From: Bacillus sp. PAMC26568
GTDB taxonomy: Bacteria > Bacillota > Bacilli > Bacillales > Bacillaceae
Assembly: GCF_014235785.1 (NCBI RefSeq)
Contig: NZ_CP060137.1
Span: 2,356,001-2,420,000, forward strand
DNA: 64,000 nucleotides
Direction of reading: 5' to 3'
Shown: piece by piece, positions 1 to 8,386 of the stretch
Layout of the letters: each line of letters starts with the position of its first letter
Position numbering within the stretch: position 1 is the stretch's first letter
The notes under the pieces: generated by a model
Told to the model about the DNA's origin: nothing
Databases searched by the model: none
Seen by the model: the letters and a program-made list of their open reading frames with translations, nothing else
Made by a program: the position numbers and the translations under genes

Positions 1-2679
1 TTGAATCAACCACATAGTATTTCCGATATCAACAATTTAAGCATTGAATCAATTCATTCCCTTTCAGAGGAATTACATATTAATGAAGCGAAACAACATA
101 TTCTTAAAAATATTATCAATATGAATATTGGTTACTTAACATTAAATCGGATCATGGGTACATTGTCAGGAGGGGAATTAACACGGCTATATTTGGCAGA
201 ATTCATGGCAGTAAGTGTTAATACCGTGATCATTGTTGATGAAATCTCCGTTGGTCTTGATCACCAAACCCTATTGAAAATTTTAGAAGAGATTAAACAA
301 TTGGGCTATAAGAATCAAATTTGGCTTATCGATCATTCTGACACTGTGCTAGATACAGCTGATGAGCAATTGTTCTTTGGGCCTGGCAGTGGTAAATACG
401 GGGGAAAAATTGTCGAAGAATCACCTCGTCCAAAACCTGTGTTTGGGGAACGAAATCAGTCTATGCCAACAGAATACTATCAATTTCATGATCTATACTG
501 TCGTAATATTCAAATGGCTGAAATTCAGATTCCCAAAAATAGAGTTGTAACCTTTACAGGTGAGTCTGGATGTGGTAAATCGACCCTTGTAAATGAGTGT
601 ATCTCCAAGGATTTTCTGAAGCGATATCCAAAAGATAAACTGGTCATGGTAGGGCAGGACCGAAACCAGTCGATTACCAGCCGGTCAACAGTTGCGACGT
701 TTCTTGATATCAAAAAGAAACTTACCAAATACAGTGACGAAATTGATGATATTTTTCAGCGCTCAATTGAAGACATTATTGTGGAACTTCCAAATGAAGA
801 CATCGCTCATAAACGCTTGAGTTTACTGATCAAACTGGGACTCGGTTATTTGACGTTGGAACGAAAAACACAAACCTTGTCGACAGGTGAATTTCAGTGT
901 GTTCATTTAGTTTCTGAGCTGTTTTCGAACTCAAGAAACCCACATACTCTTTTTATTTTTGACGAGCCTTCAAAAGGTTTATCACAAAATATTTTGAACC
1001 AATTCATTGATAGTGTAAGGGTCATTCTGCAAGATGAATCTGTTTCAATTATGATGATTGAACATAATGCCTATATGCTGGAAAGCTCTGATTTTATCGT
1101 TGATTTTGGTAAAAGACAGCTAGAACCTGTCGGGCATCTTGATGTTGTCAGTCATGATGATTATTATCGTCTTAAAAATAGGGAAGATATTGCTGCTCCA
1201 TTGACTATTTCTTCCTCACTCAAGCAGCAAAATGGCATTACCTATTTAAAAGAAAATCATATCGATTATTTTAAAAAGGCAGAAAACGTCTATAAGGGCG
1301 GCATCTTAAAAAGCTTATCATCAATGGCCCGTCTGATTTATGATGAATACGAATCTGAAACCATTGCACCCGTTATCGCCATTGATCTAGAAAGACATTT
1401 GTATAGCCAATATAGTTTTTTCTATGAAATTGGCGGCCTGATCAACCATATTGTGGCGGCGCATCCGACCAATAAAGATACTAGAAGCTTCGATTTCTTT
1501 TATCAAGAAAATCATTGTCCATGCTGCTCGGGCCGCCTGGTGATTGAAAAATTTGATATAGATGTTGTCATTCAGGACAAAACCGTTCCATTTTGGGATG
1601 GCCTATTGCATCCAGACGTGATGGAGGTATTAAAATATTATCAATATCCAAAATTACAATTCTTATTTGATGAGATAAAGAATGAACTTGGTCAAGATAT
1701 TAGTAAAAGCTATAATGAGATGACAGAAGCAGAAAAGCATACATTTTTATATGGTTATTGGGAAAAGTCATTTTATGATAAAGCAGGCAAGTCACGGAGA
1801 ACATGGGAAGGCTTTAATTTAATCATTGGGCGTTATATGTTTATTTCGAAATCCATTATTAAAGAGCATATGAAAGCATCAAAAGAGATGATAATCTGTC
1901 CAATCTGTCAAGGAACTGTGCTTAACCATCATAAAAAACTAAAATTTGGTGACACTGATATTCGAGAGATTATTCATCAACCAATTAATCAGGTGATAAA
2001 AACAGTAGGGGATTTACCAGAACTGGAAAAAGTAAAGGCAATTCTTGGCGGGGATATAACGCTTACGGAAGATGTCTCCTTGCTTCCCAGGGAAACTCAA
2101 GTAGCTCTGAAAATGCTTGAACTGGAACAAGCAAGCTTTGTAGGTTATGAAATGGTATTACAAAATGTTTTACCATTCTGGGACAGAATTAAAGGCAATA
2201 TCGAAGCAATTAGCAGCAAAAATCTGATAACAATCTGTGATTTTGCCAATATTGATGAAACTAGAGAAACAATTATTGATAAGTATTTCACCAATGGAAA
2301 ATACAAAAAACTAACGTATGTTTATGAAGCGTTTGGTTACAAAAAAATTGTCACCCAAATTAATAAGATTAAAGCAAGTCATCCTTGTCCATTTTGTAAA
2401 GGGAAGAAAGTCATTTCGGAAGATGGGCTCCATGATGGCGTGCATAAATTATCGGTGCCATGTGTTAGTTGTTATGCAAGTGGCATCAATGATGAAGGGC
2501 GTAAAGAAATCGTCGATGGCATAGAAGTGCAAACATGGCTAACTGGCAAAGTAAGTGATGTTGTTGCTGAAAGCTTAAGTATTGAGGCTGTTGCAAATAT
2601 TCCAATTTTCAATCGTATTCGTGAGTTAAATAAACGAGATATGATGGCGGTTTATCAATGCCTTGAGCATAATGAGTAA
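1..2679 (+). CDS. UvrA-like ABC ATPase, 5' end outside the window
   Basis: An ABC-type ATPase of the UvrA family, whose members scan DNA for damage or protect against DNA-binding compounds. The reading frame is open from the first base and starts just before signature motif I (LSGGE, residues 55-59) and Walker B I (VIIVDE), so the first Walker A lies upstream of the window and the TTG at base 1 need not be the start. The second ATPase half has Walker A GESGCGKST (187-195), a variant signature LSTGEF (293-298) and Walker B IFDEPS. About 500 residues follow with cysteine pairs at 506/509, 633/636, 796/799 and 821/824. The 633 pair sits in a UvrA-like context (CPICQG). In normal UvrA the zinc modules lie inside the ATPase halves, so this is a UvrA-like paralogue and not the housekeeping uvrA. 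Family certain, role unknown. Confidence 0.8.
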   Translation: MNQPHSISDINNLSIESIHSLSEELHINEAKQHILKNIINMNIGYLTLNRIMGTLSGGELTRLYLAEFMAVSVNTVIIVDEISVGLDHQTLLKILEEIKQLGYKNQIWLIDHSDTVLDTADEQLFFGPGSGKYGGKIVEESPRPKPVFGERNQSMPTEYYQFHDLYCRNIQMAEIQIPKNRVVTFTGESGCGKSTLVNECISKDFLKRYPKDKLVMVGQDRNQSITSRSTVATFLDIKKKLTKYSDEIDDIFQRSIEDIIVELPNEDIAHKRLSLLIKLGLGYLTLERKTQTLSTGEFQCVHLVSELFSNSRNPHTLFIFDEPSKGLSQNILNQFIDSVRVILQDESVSIMMIEHNAYMLESSDFIVDFGKRQLEPVGHLDVVSHDDYYRLKNREDIAAPLTISSSLKQQNGITYLKENHIDYFKKAENVYKGGILKSLSSMARLIYDEYESETIAPVIAIDLERHLYSQYSFFYEIGGLINHIVAAHPTNKDTRSFDFFYQENHCPCCSGRLVIEKFDIDVVIQDKTVPFWDGLLHPDVMEVLKYYQYPKLQFLFDEIKNELGQDISKSYNEMTEAEKHTFLYGYWEKSFYDKAGKSRRTWEGFNLIIGRYMFISKSIIKEHMKASKEMIICPICQGTVLNHHKKLKFGDTDIREIIHQPINQVIKTVGDLPELEKVKAILGGDITLTEDVSLLPRETQVALKMLELEQASFVGYEMVLQNVLPFWDRIKGNIEAISSKNLITICDFANIDETRETIIDKYFTNGKYKKLTYVYEAFGYKKIVTQINKIKASHPCPFCKGKKVISEDGLHDGVHKLSVPCVSCYASGINDEGRKEIVDGIEVQTWLTGKVSDVVAESLSIEAVANIPIFNRIRELNKRDMMAVYQCLEHNE

Positions 2680-2899
2680 AATTTGCAACAGAAACAATGA
2701 CTAAATGGACTGAACTACGTTAATTTGATCTGATACCTTCTTAACTATAAATTCAACAACACATTATGTAGACATTAGGAAATGAAAGAAGAAAGAATTT
2801 AAACAATCATTAAATATTAAGTTCTTCAACAATCGGGCGCTTTCGTATTATAAGGTCAGCCAGTCATTTCTGGCTGGCCTATTCTGGAGTAACGAAAAA

Positions 2900-2944
2900 A
2901 GTCCAATTTCTCAATTTTAATACTGAGAAATTGGGCTTTTTTTT
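2900..2944 (+). terminator. rho-independent terminator
   Basis: Arms of about 14 bases (GTCCAATTTCTCA paired with TGAGAAATTGGGC) are followed by eight T. It lies 220 bases after the UvrA-like gene and is the first strong terminator downstream of it. Confidence 0.8.
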
Positions 2945-3061
2945 ATTGTAATTTCCTTAATGCTGTAAATCCGCATTTTCTTGACTCTACCCCTAGTAAG
3001 AGTTAATTCTATCAATAACGGCTAAATTAATTACTTTAATCAAATAAAGAAGTAAGACTGT

Positions 3062-3096
3062 AGTGACTGTCGGTTTTTTACTCGGCAGTCACTTTT
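3062..3096 (+). terminator. rho-independent terminator
   Basis: AGTGACTGTCG pairs with CGGCAGTCACT, followed by TTTTT. No gene was seen between it and the preceding terminator, so it may end a small RNA or be a remnant. Confidence 0.65.
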
Positions 3097-3399
3097 TATA
3101 TAAACATAGTTAAATCGCATTTTTCCAATTTGTGCTTTACATATTTTATGATTTAATAGGCACTGATTGTGCACTCAAATAATGAATTACATTCCGAGTC
3201 CAAACAGGCGAATGTCTTTTGCATTTGATAAATTGCATAAAATTAAAGGAAGAAGAAATGAATGTCTGTAAATCCATTCTCAAGAAGCGCCTCTATGCAG
3301 CTATTCATATGAAAAGCAAAGTAAATAGAATAATTTATATGATATTGCAAAAATTAATATCAAAATACAAAACACCTGCCTTAGCCCCGAGGTGAATTA

Positions 3400-5073
3400 A
3401 TGAAACAAAATAGAAAAAAAGGTGAGCTCATTCTCATCTTATTGAGTTTATTGGCCATCGCCTTGTATGTAGCACCTCTGTTTATCTTAAAAGAAGAAGC
3501 CCATGTACGCGTTCATGATAATTTGGATTCAAACTTGGCATGGTTTAAAGTATTAACGGCAAACGATAATCTTTTCAAAGGTCTTAATGAGAATTTGCCC
3601 CAAATCATTAATGGGCTGCCGCGAAATGCACTTGGTTCAGAATTGAATATTCAAATATGGCTCTATAAATGGCTGCCGACTATGTCAGCATATGCTCTCA
3701 CGCAAACCATCACAAGAGTTTTTGCCTTCTTTGGCATGTACCTTCTTTTAAAGACACATTTCTTAAAAGAGCAACAGTATACAGTCATAATTGCCGGCAC
3801 AGCCTTAGCATTTGCCCTGACACCATTCTGGCCTCCGGGCATGCTTAGCACCCTTGGAATGCCGCTTGCACTTTGGGCCTTTTTAAATATTAGAAAAGGA
3901 GATCATTCTTGGCATAATGTAGCCGTTTTAACTTTACTCCCTTTTTACTCAAGTTTCGTTTTAGGTTTTTTCTTTTTCTTAGCAGCATTGAGCATTCTTT
4001 GGATTGCGGACTTGATTAGAGAAAAAAAATGGAATTTTCCTTTTTTATTATCCATAGCATACATGACACTTGTGTATTTTATTGTAGAATACCGATTAAT
4101 CTACTCCTTTTTATTTTCGACTGAACCTAATAGCAGGGATGAGTATTTTCATGCAAGATTGTCCTTATGGCATGTCATAAAGCTCACATTTAAGAATTTT
4201 GTTTTAGGACATACCCATGTCATGACCGTTCATGGACTGATAATACTTCCCGTTACTCTGGTGGCACTGTATGTAGTATTTCGAAAAGGAAAATGGAAAA
4301 GTGAAAAACCATTTGTTCTATTATTTATTTTGAATTTCAGTTTATCAGCCTGGTACGCGTTCTGGTTTTATAAAGGATGGCTTCCTTTAACGAATCGTTT
4401 TCATTTTTTGGATACATTTAACTTTGCCCGTTTTCACTTTTTGCGTCCGATCATTATTTATATGGGGTTTGCTCTTGGATTAAAGATTTTATTAAGTCAA
4501 TTAAGACTTAAGCGGGTAATCGGAGCGTGCATTTTGGCCCAGATATGTCTTTTAGGCATCTTTAATGATGAGATCGTTTATCAAAAAAAACCTTCCGTAA
4601 AAGAATTTTACGCAGAGGAACAGTTTGATGAAATAAAAAAATATATAGGAATGCCTGTTGAGGAGTACAGAGTGGCAAGCCTTGGAATTCATCCTGCTAT
4701 AGCTCAATACAATGGATTTTTCACATTAGATACATATAACAACTTTTACCCGCTCACATACAAATATCAATTCAGGAGAATCATTGAAAATGAATTAAGT
4801 AAAAATAATAGGGTGCGCATTTATTTTGATGAGTGGGGCGGGAGATGCTATCTTTTCAGCAGTGAGCTTGGAAAACATTATATGTATAAGAAAAATTCCA
4901 CTAAACGGCTTAAAGACTTAGAGCTAAATATTGAACCTTTTAAACAAATGGGCGGAACATACATTTTTTCAGGCTTGCCAATCGATCATCCGGAACAGAA
5001 CCAATTAGTATTGGATAAAGTATTCAATTCTCCCGATTCAGCATGGAGGATTTATTTATATAAGGTTAAATAA
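3400..5073 (+). CDS. YkoS-like polytopic membrane protein (DUF6044 type)
   Basis: A 557-residue membrane protein with about ten hydrophobic segments, an N-terminal membrane anchor (residues 9-29), and a soluble C-terminal part from about 420 onward. It resembles B. subtilis YkoS, whose gene also lies beside a glycosyltransferase gene. An early acidic motif (VHDNLDSN, about residue 42) recalls the first-loop acidic residues of GT-C glycosyltransferases, so a membrane sugar transferase is plausible. The start is fixed by GAGGTG eight bases upstream. It is followed after 21 bases by a GT2 glycosyltransferase and then a GtrA protein, which suggests it is the third, acceptor-specific member of a GtrABC-like system. 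The function is inferred from context. Confidence 0.7.
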   Translation: MKQNRKKGELILILLSLLAIALYVAPLFILKEEAHVRVHDNLDSNLAWFKVLTANDNLFKGLNENLPQIINGLPRNALGSELNIQIWLYKWLPTMSAYALTQTITRVFAFFGMYLLLKTHFLKEQQYTVIIAGTALAFALTPFWPPGMLSTLGMPLALWAFLNIRKGDHSWHNVAVLTLLPFYSSFVLGFFFFLAALSILWIADLIREKKWNFPFLLSIAYMTLVYFIVEYRLIYSFLFSTEPNSRDEYFHARLSLWHVIKLTFKNFVLGHTHVMTVHGLIILPVTLVALYVVFRKGKWKSEKPFVLLFILNFSLSAWYAFWFYKGWLPLTNRFHFLDTFNFARFHFLRPIIIYMGFALGLKILLSQLRLKRVIGACILAQICLLGIFNDEIVYQKKPSVKEFYAEEQFDEIKKYIGMPVEEYRVASLGIHPAIAQYNGFFTLDTYNNFYPLTYKYQFRRIIENELSKNNRVRIYFDEWGGRCYLFSSELGKHYMYKKNSTKRLKDLELNIEPFKQMGGTYIFSGLPIDHPEQNQLVLDKVFNSPDSAWRIYLYKVK

Positions 5074-5094
5074 TCACCATGGAGGACATGCATA

Positions 5095-6102
5095 ATGAAA
5101 GCACCGACACTTACAATTGTGGTTCCATGCTATAACGAAGAAGAAGTACTTCCTCATACCATCAACGTTCTCAATGAGCTGTTAAGCAGTCTGTTAAAGG
5201 AAAAAAGAATCTCTGATAAAAGCAAAATCCTTTTCGTAGATGATGGCAGCAAAGACTCTACTTGGTCAATTATTAATAAAGCATGCCTGCGTATGGAACA
5301 AGTTGCAGGATTAAAATTATCGAGAAATGCAGGACACCAAAATGCATTGCTTGCAGGCATGTTCACTGCAAATGAAGGATCTGACTGTATCGTATCCATT
5401 GACGCCGATTTGCAGGATGACACCTCTGTGATAAGAGAATTTATTGATAAATTTCAAAGTGGCTATGAAATTGTGTATGGCGTCAGAAATAAAAGAGTCA
5501 CAGATACTCTTTTTAAACGAAAATCAGCTGAGTGGTTTTACAAGCTCATGAAAAAGCTGGGTGTCGATCTAATATACAATCATGCTGATTTTCGTCTAAT
5601 GAGCCATCGGGCCGTACGGGAACTGAAAAGCTTTGATGAGGCTAATTTATTTTTAAGAGGAATCGTTCCGCTGATAGGATTTAAATCAGCCAGTGTCTTC
5701 TATGAACGCAAAGAAAGGCTTGAAGGACAAACTAAATATCCGTTAAGAAAAATGTTTTCTTTTGCCTTTGATGGCATCACTTCATTTTCGGTGACTCCGA
5801 TCCGTTTCGTTTTATCAATGGGTTTGCTTTCTTTTATTGTCAGTCTTTTATTTGGCGTGTATTGTCTGACAATGAAATATTTTGGACAAACTCAAACAGG
5901 CTGGACCTCTTTAATTGCCTCAATCTGGCTGATAGGAGGCTTGCAGATGATTGCAACGGGATTAGTTGGAGAATACATCGGGAAAATTTATAAAGAAACA
6001 AAAAGGCGGCCTAAATATATTGTTGATATTGACTTGTATAATCTTCCTATTCCCAAAAAGCTAATTCAAGAAGAAGACTATCATTATGAACTCAGAAAAT
6101 AA
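5095..6102 (+). CDS. GT2 glycosyltransferase, GtrB/YkoT-like
   Basis: A membrane glycosyltransferase of 335 residues, expected to move a sugar from a nucleotide donor to undecaprenyl phosphate on the cytoplasmic face. The family 2 fold is visible: VVPCYNEEE near residue 10, LFVDDGSKDST near 50 and the metal-binding SIDADLQDD near 101. Two hydrophobic segments close the protein (about 235-260 and 270-295), followed by the basic GEYIGKIYKETKRRP typical of GtrB/DPM-like enzymes. GGAGG lies 10 bases upstream of the ATG. It overlaps the next gene by 17 bases, so the two are translationally coupled. Family assignment is firm. The sugar cannot be read from sequence. Confidence 0.9.
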   Translation: MKAPTLTIVVPCYNEEEVLPHTINVLNELLSSLLKEKRISDKSKILFVDDGSKDSTWSIINKACLRMEQVAGLKLSRNAGHQNALLAGMFTANEGSDCIVSIDADLQDDTSVIREFIDKFQSGYEIVYGVRNKRVTDTLFKRKSAEWFYKLMKKLGVDLIYNHADFRLMSHRAVRELKSFDEANLFLRGIVPLIGFKSASVFYERKERLEGQTKYPLRKMFSFAFDGITSFSVTPIRFVLSMGLLSFIVSLLFGVYCLTMKYFGQTQTGWTSLIASIWLIGGLQMIATGLVGEYIGKIYKETKRRPKYIVDIDLYNLPIPKKLIQEEDYHYELRK

Positions 6103-6511
6103 TCTGAAACAGAATGAAACGGTATTTATTAAATTCATTCTTGTGGGTATGATGAACACTGCAGTTGGTTTATCAGCAATCTTTCTCTTATTGAACGTTT
6201 TTCATATTTCTTACTGGATGTCAACTTTTGGAGGGAATGTCATTGGGGCAGCTGTCAGTTTTGCCTTTAATCGTTCGTTCACATTTTCAAGTAATGCCAG
6301 TATCAGAAAAAGTATACCGAGGTTTGCAGCAGTTGTAGGAGTATGTTATTTCGTGTCATTTTCTGGAGGGGAAGTTGCTGCCGATTTCGTTTATAAAATG
6401 ATTCTGCAAACGTATCTCATGACACAAGATATGCTGGCTGTTTTGCTTGGGACAGGTATATATACGGTATTAAATTTTTTGGGACAGAGGTATTTTGTTT
6501 TCAAGTATTAA
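6086..6511 (+). CDS. GtrA family membrane protein (putative lipid-sugar flippase)
   Basis: A 141-residue protein with four hydrophobic segments and the GtrA hallmark FIKFILVGMMNTAVG at the N-terminus and NRSFTFSS in the middle (FN+.wtF motif). GtrA proteins are thought to flip the sugar-undecaprenyl phosphate made by a GtrB-like enzyme, which here is the overlapping upstream gene. With the YkoS-like gene this completes a cassette for decorating a wall polymer or surface glycan. The terminator at 6578-6611 ends the operon. Confidence 0.88.
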   Translation: MNSENNLKQNETVFIKFILVGMMNTAVGLSAIFLLLNVFHISYWMSTFGGNVIGAAVSFAFNRSFTFSSNASIRKSIPRFAAVVGVCYFVSFSGGEVAADFVYKMILQTYLMTQDMLAVLLGTGIYTVLNFLGQRYFVFKY

Positions 6512-6577
6512 CTCTTCCAGATGTTTAATTTATTGAGTTGTCATAAAGAATGGAGAATTTCCATTTATAAGCAAGGA

Positions 6578-6611
6578 ATTAAAAAAGCAGTAATAACTAC
6601 TGCTTTTTTTA
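6578..6611 (+). terminator. rho-independent terminator of the GtrA cassette
   Basis: AAAAAAGCAGTA pairs with TACTGCTTTTTTT across a five-base loop. It lies 67 bases after the gtrA stop and directly before the Ter-like sites. Confidence 0.85.
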
Positions 6612-6619
6612 TTGATTAT

Positions 6620-6649
6620 CATCAAATTAAACTATGTTCTAACTAAACA
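6620..6649 (+). promoter_or_regulatory. putative replication terminator (Ter) site 1
   Basis: The core AATTAAACTATGTTCTAA matches the B. subtilis Ter consensus, as I remember it (core CTATGTAC, right tail YAAATNTTC), at about 18 of 25 defined positions. The main core change is TGTTC for TGTAC. It lies 400 bases before rtp, where B. subtilis also carries Ter sites. The orientation reads on the plus strand. Confidence 0.65.
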
Positions 6650-6827
6650 AATAATTTGGATCAGGTTTCCTCAGATCAGCCTTTTGACCTCGAACCAGTA
6701 CATTTGACATCTGAAATCCTGCCCTACAATTATCTTTTTATAAAATCATCCTTGAATTATATTTCAAAAGCAGTGATTCTGAAATAGCTAATAGTACATT
6801 TTTTCCATTTGTTAATGGATTTCCATA

Positions 6828-6858
6828 TTCCTCAAGTAAAACTATGTTCTAAATAATC
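6828..6858 (+). promoter_or_regulatory. putative replication terminator (Ter) site 2
   Basis: AAAACTATGTTCTAAAT followed by AATC matches the recalled Ter consensus at about 19 of 25 defined positions, with the same TGTTC core variant as site 1. It has the same orientation as site 1 and lies 180 bases before the rtp start. Confidence 0.68.
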
Positions 6859-6983
6859 ATAAATAACAAAAAATACCTCAGACTTTATTTCACATATAAA
6901 AAAATCACAATTTACTTATCAAGTAATTAAAGGGTCAAAAGACTCATTTTCCAACATAAAGCAGGATATTGCCAGAAAACATT

Positions 6984-7012
6984 GAATTATTAGAACATCA
7001 TGCAATTAAAAT
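6984..7012 (-). promoter_or_regulatory. putative inverted Ter site 3 in front of rtp
   Basis: Read on the minus strand it gives TTTAATTGCATGATGTTCT then AATAATTCA. It shares the ATGTTCTAA core with sites 1 and 2, and the TTAATT left part and TTCA tail match the recalled B. subtilis consensus, about 16 of 25 defined positions. It ends 25 bases before the rtp ATG, so RTP bound here would also repress rtp, as described in B. subtilis. Weaker than sites 1 and 2. Confidence 0.45.
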
Positions 7013-7037
7013 ATCTTCATGTAAGGAGATGTTTGTA

Positions 7038-7406
7038 ATGGGAGAGAAGAGAAGTGCCAGCGGATTTTTATTGAAACAAAGAGCTTTCTTGAAGCTTTAT
7101 ATGATTCGGATGACTGAACAGGATAAACTGTATGGATTAAAGCTGCTTGATGTGCTTCGGGATGAGTTTAGGCGGTATGGATACAGACCGAATCACTCTG
7201 AAGTTTATAAATCACTTCATGAATTGATTGAAGATGGTGTTTTAAAGCAAGTGAAACGAAAGAAAGAAGGTATGAAGCTTCAGGAAGTCGTTTATTACAA
7301 GTTTGAAGACTATGAGAAGGCAAAACTATACAAAAAGCAGCTGAAAGCAGAACTGGATCGTTGTCAAAAATTATTGGACAAAGCTCTACAAGATAACTAC
7401 TCTTAA
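7038..7406 (+). CDS. rtp: replication terminator protein
   Basis: The dimeric winged-helix protein that binds Ter sites and stops replication forks approaching from one side. From the ATG at 7038 the product has 122 residues, the length of B. subtilis RTP, and stretches such as LKQRAFLKLYMIRMTEQ, YGLKLLDVLRDEF, SEVYKSLHELIEDG and AKLYKKQLKAELDRCQK are RTP-like from end to end. The DNA-recognition helix (PNHSEVYKSLHELI) and the C-terminal antiparallel dimer helix with one Cys are both there. A longer upstream reading exists, but AAGGAGATG lies 9 bases before 7038. Ter-like sites lie upstream. This places the window near the chromosome terminus. Confidence 0.96.
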   Translation: MGEKRSASGFLLKQRAFLKLYMIRMTEQDKLYGLKLLDVLRDEFRRYGYRPNHSEVYKSLHELIEDGVLKQVKRKKEGMKLQEVVYYKFEDYEKAKLYKKQLKAELDRCQKLLDKALQDNYS

Positions 7407-7412
7407 TCCTTA

Positions 7413-7437
7413 GAATCCGGAATTCGGGTTCTTTATT
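7413..7437 (+). terminator. probable rho-independent terminator of rtp
   Basis: AGAATCCGG pairs with CGGGTTCT (one wobble) followed by TTATT. Short T-run, so moderate strength. Confidence 0.6.
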
Positions 7438-7506
7438 ATGTTTGAAGTATTTTTATGTTAGGTTATGATAGGTAATAGAATTACCGCAAAAACTGGAGGA
7501 ATGAAA

Positions 7507-8118
7507 ATGCTTCAAAAAACAATTAAAGCGTATATTGAAAATGAACTTGCCAATAACCCTGATAATCAGCCGATTGGCATTTATAAAGAAGAAAAGGATT
7601 ATGCAGAACAACATAAACTGGTGCCTGAACAAGTTACTTTAGCTGAGAAGGAAGCATTATCCCGTTTTAACAATTCTTATATTGAACGTGTAGATAAGGA
7701 AACGGAAGAATTGATTTCTGTTGAAAAACCAGAGGAAATTCTACAGAAAAAAGTAAGTTTTGTGAAAACCAATAAAAAAGAGTTTCTATACCTTGAATCT
7801 GATTGGTTTGACATCATTAGAATCGACGGTCTTGCTCTTGAACATGACGATGTGTTTGGATCTTATAAAGCACTCCTTGGATTAAAACAGAAAAAAATAT
7901 CCGGCACTATAATCAGAGAATGGCTACATGAAAAAGCTAATGGTGAATCAACAAAATTTCAATTACTGTTCAACGATAAAGATGGCTTATGGGATTTGAA
8001 TTTTGATTGTGATTTAGTAGAGGGTTTCAATGAAAACATCTCATTACATGCTGCGTTTGAATTGATTTACAGCTTTCTATTTAAGCTTATAAATGAAATA
8101 GAAGAGAATGGACAATGA
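7507..8118 (+). CDS. conserved hypothetical cytosolic protein
   Basis: A 203-residue acidic protein without signal peptide or membrane segment. The ATG at 7507 is chosen because GGAGGA ends six bases before it. The ATG at 7501 touches the GGAGGA and earlier starts lack one. Motifs that may be conserved are YKEEKDYAEQHKLVPE near residue 28 and the aromatic, acidic stretch FLYLESDWFDIIRIDG near 95. I recall similar Bacillus proteins being annotated 'branched-chain amino acid aminotransferase', but nothing here resembles a PLP enzyme, so I treat it as unknown. It stands alone between rtp and a P-loop gene. Confidence 0.7.
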   Translation: MLQKTIKAYIENELANNPDNQPIGIYKEEKDYAEQHKLVPEQVTLAEKEALSRFNNSYIERVDKETEELISVEKPEEILQKKVSFVKTNKKEFLYLESDWFDIIRIDGLALEHDDVFGSYKALLGLKQKKISGTIIREWLHEKANGESTKFQLLFNDKDGLWDLNFDCDLVEGFNENISLHAAFELIYSFLFKLINEIEENGQ

Positions 8119-8135
8119 AGTATAGGCCTTGAGAA

Positions 8136-8165
8136 AAGCTTGCAGAAAATCTGCAGGCTTTTTAT
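8136..8165 (+). terminator. rho-independent terminator
   Basis: AAGCTTGCAG pairs with CTGCAGGCTT around a five-base loop, followed by TTT. It ends the hypothetical gene 17 bases upstream. Confidence 0.75.
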
Positions 8166-8220
8166 CTTTTGGCTGTTTTCGCATTGATTGTTCTATTGTT
8201 TTGGATTATTAATTGTACCC

Positions 8221-8262
8221 GTGGATTTTCGCTGCAGGCACTTGCTTTCCGCTACAATCCAC
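8221..8262. repeat. short interspersed repeat-like element
   Basis: A 42-base segment bounded by GTGGATT and its reverse complement AATCCAC. It contains CGCTGCAGGCACTTGCTTTC, closely resembling the 'GATTTCCGCT..GGC.CTTGCTTTCCGC' intergenic repeats I know from many Bacillaceae genomes. Only one copy was noticed here, so the repeat status rests on recall. Confidence 0.45.
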
Positions 8263-8386
8263 TAAGGTTTTAACCATTTTTTCTAAAAGCAACAAACTTA
8301 GGAAAAGAGCCTATCTTTTTTATCTGGGCATTCACCCTTATTGACAGTAAACATATGTTAGCAGAAAAGAGGGAGAGGGTGATTGG

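Larger units (their letters stand above)
2680..3399. other. gene-free stretch with three hairpins
   Basis: No credible gene was seen. It holds a GC-rich hairpin at 2854-2879 (GGTCAGCCAG / CTGGCTGGCC, one mismatch) with no clear T-run, and two good terminators at 2900-2944 and 3062-3096. The last 300 bases are AT-rich and must contain the promoter of the next gene, but no single promoter stands out. Confidence 0.6.
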
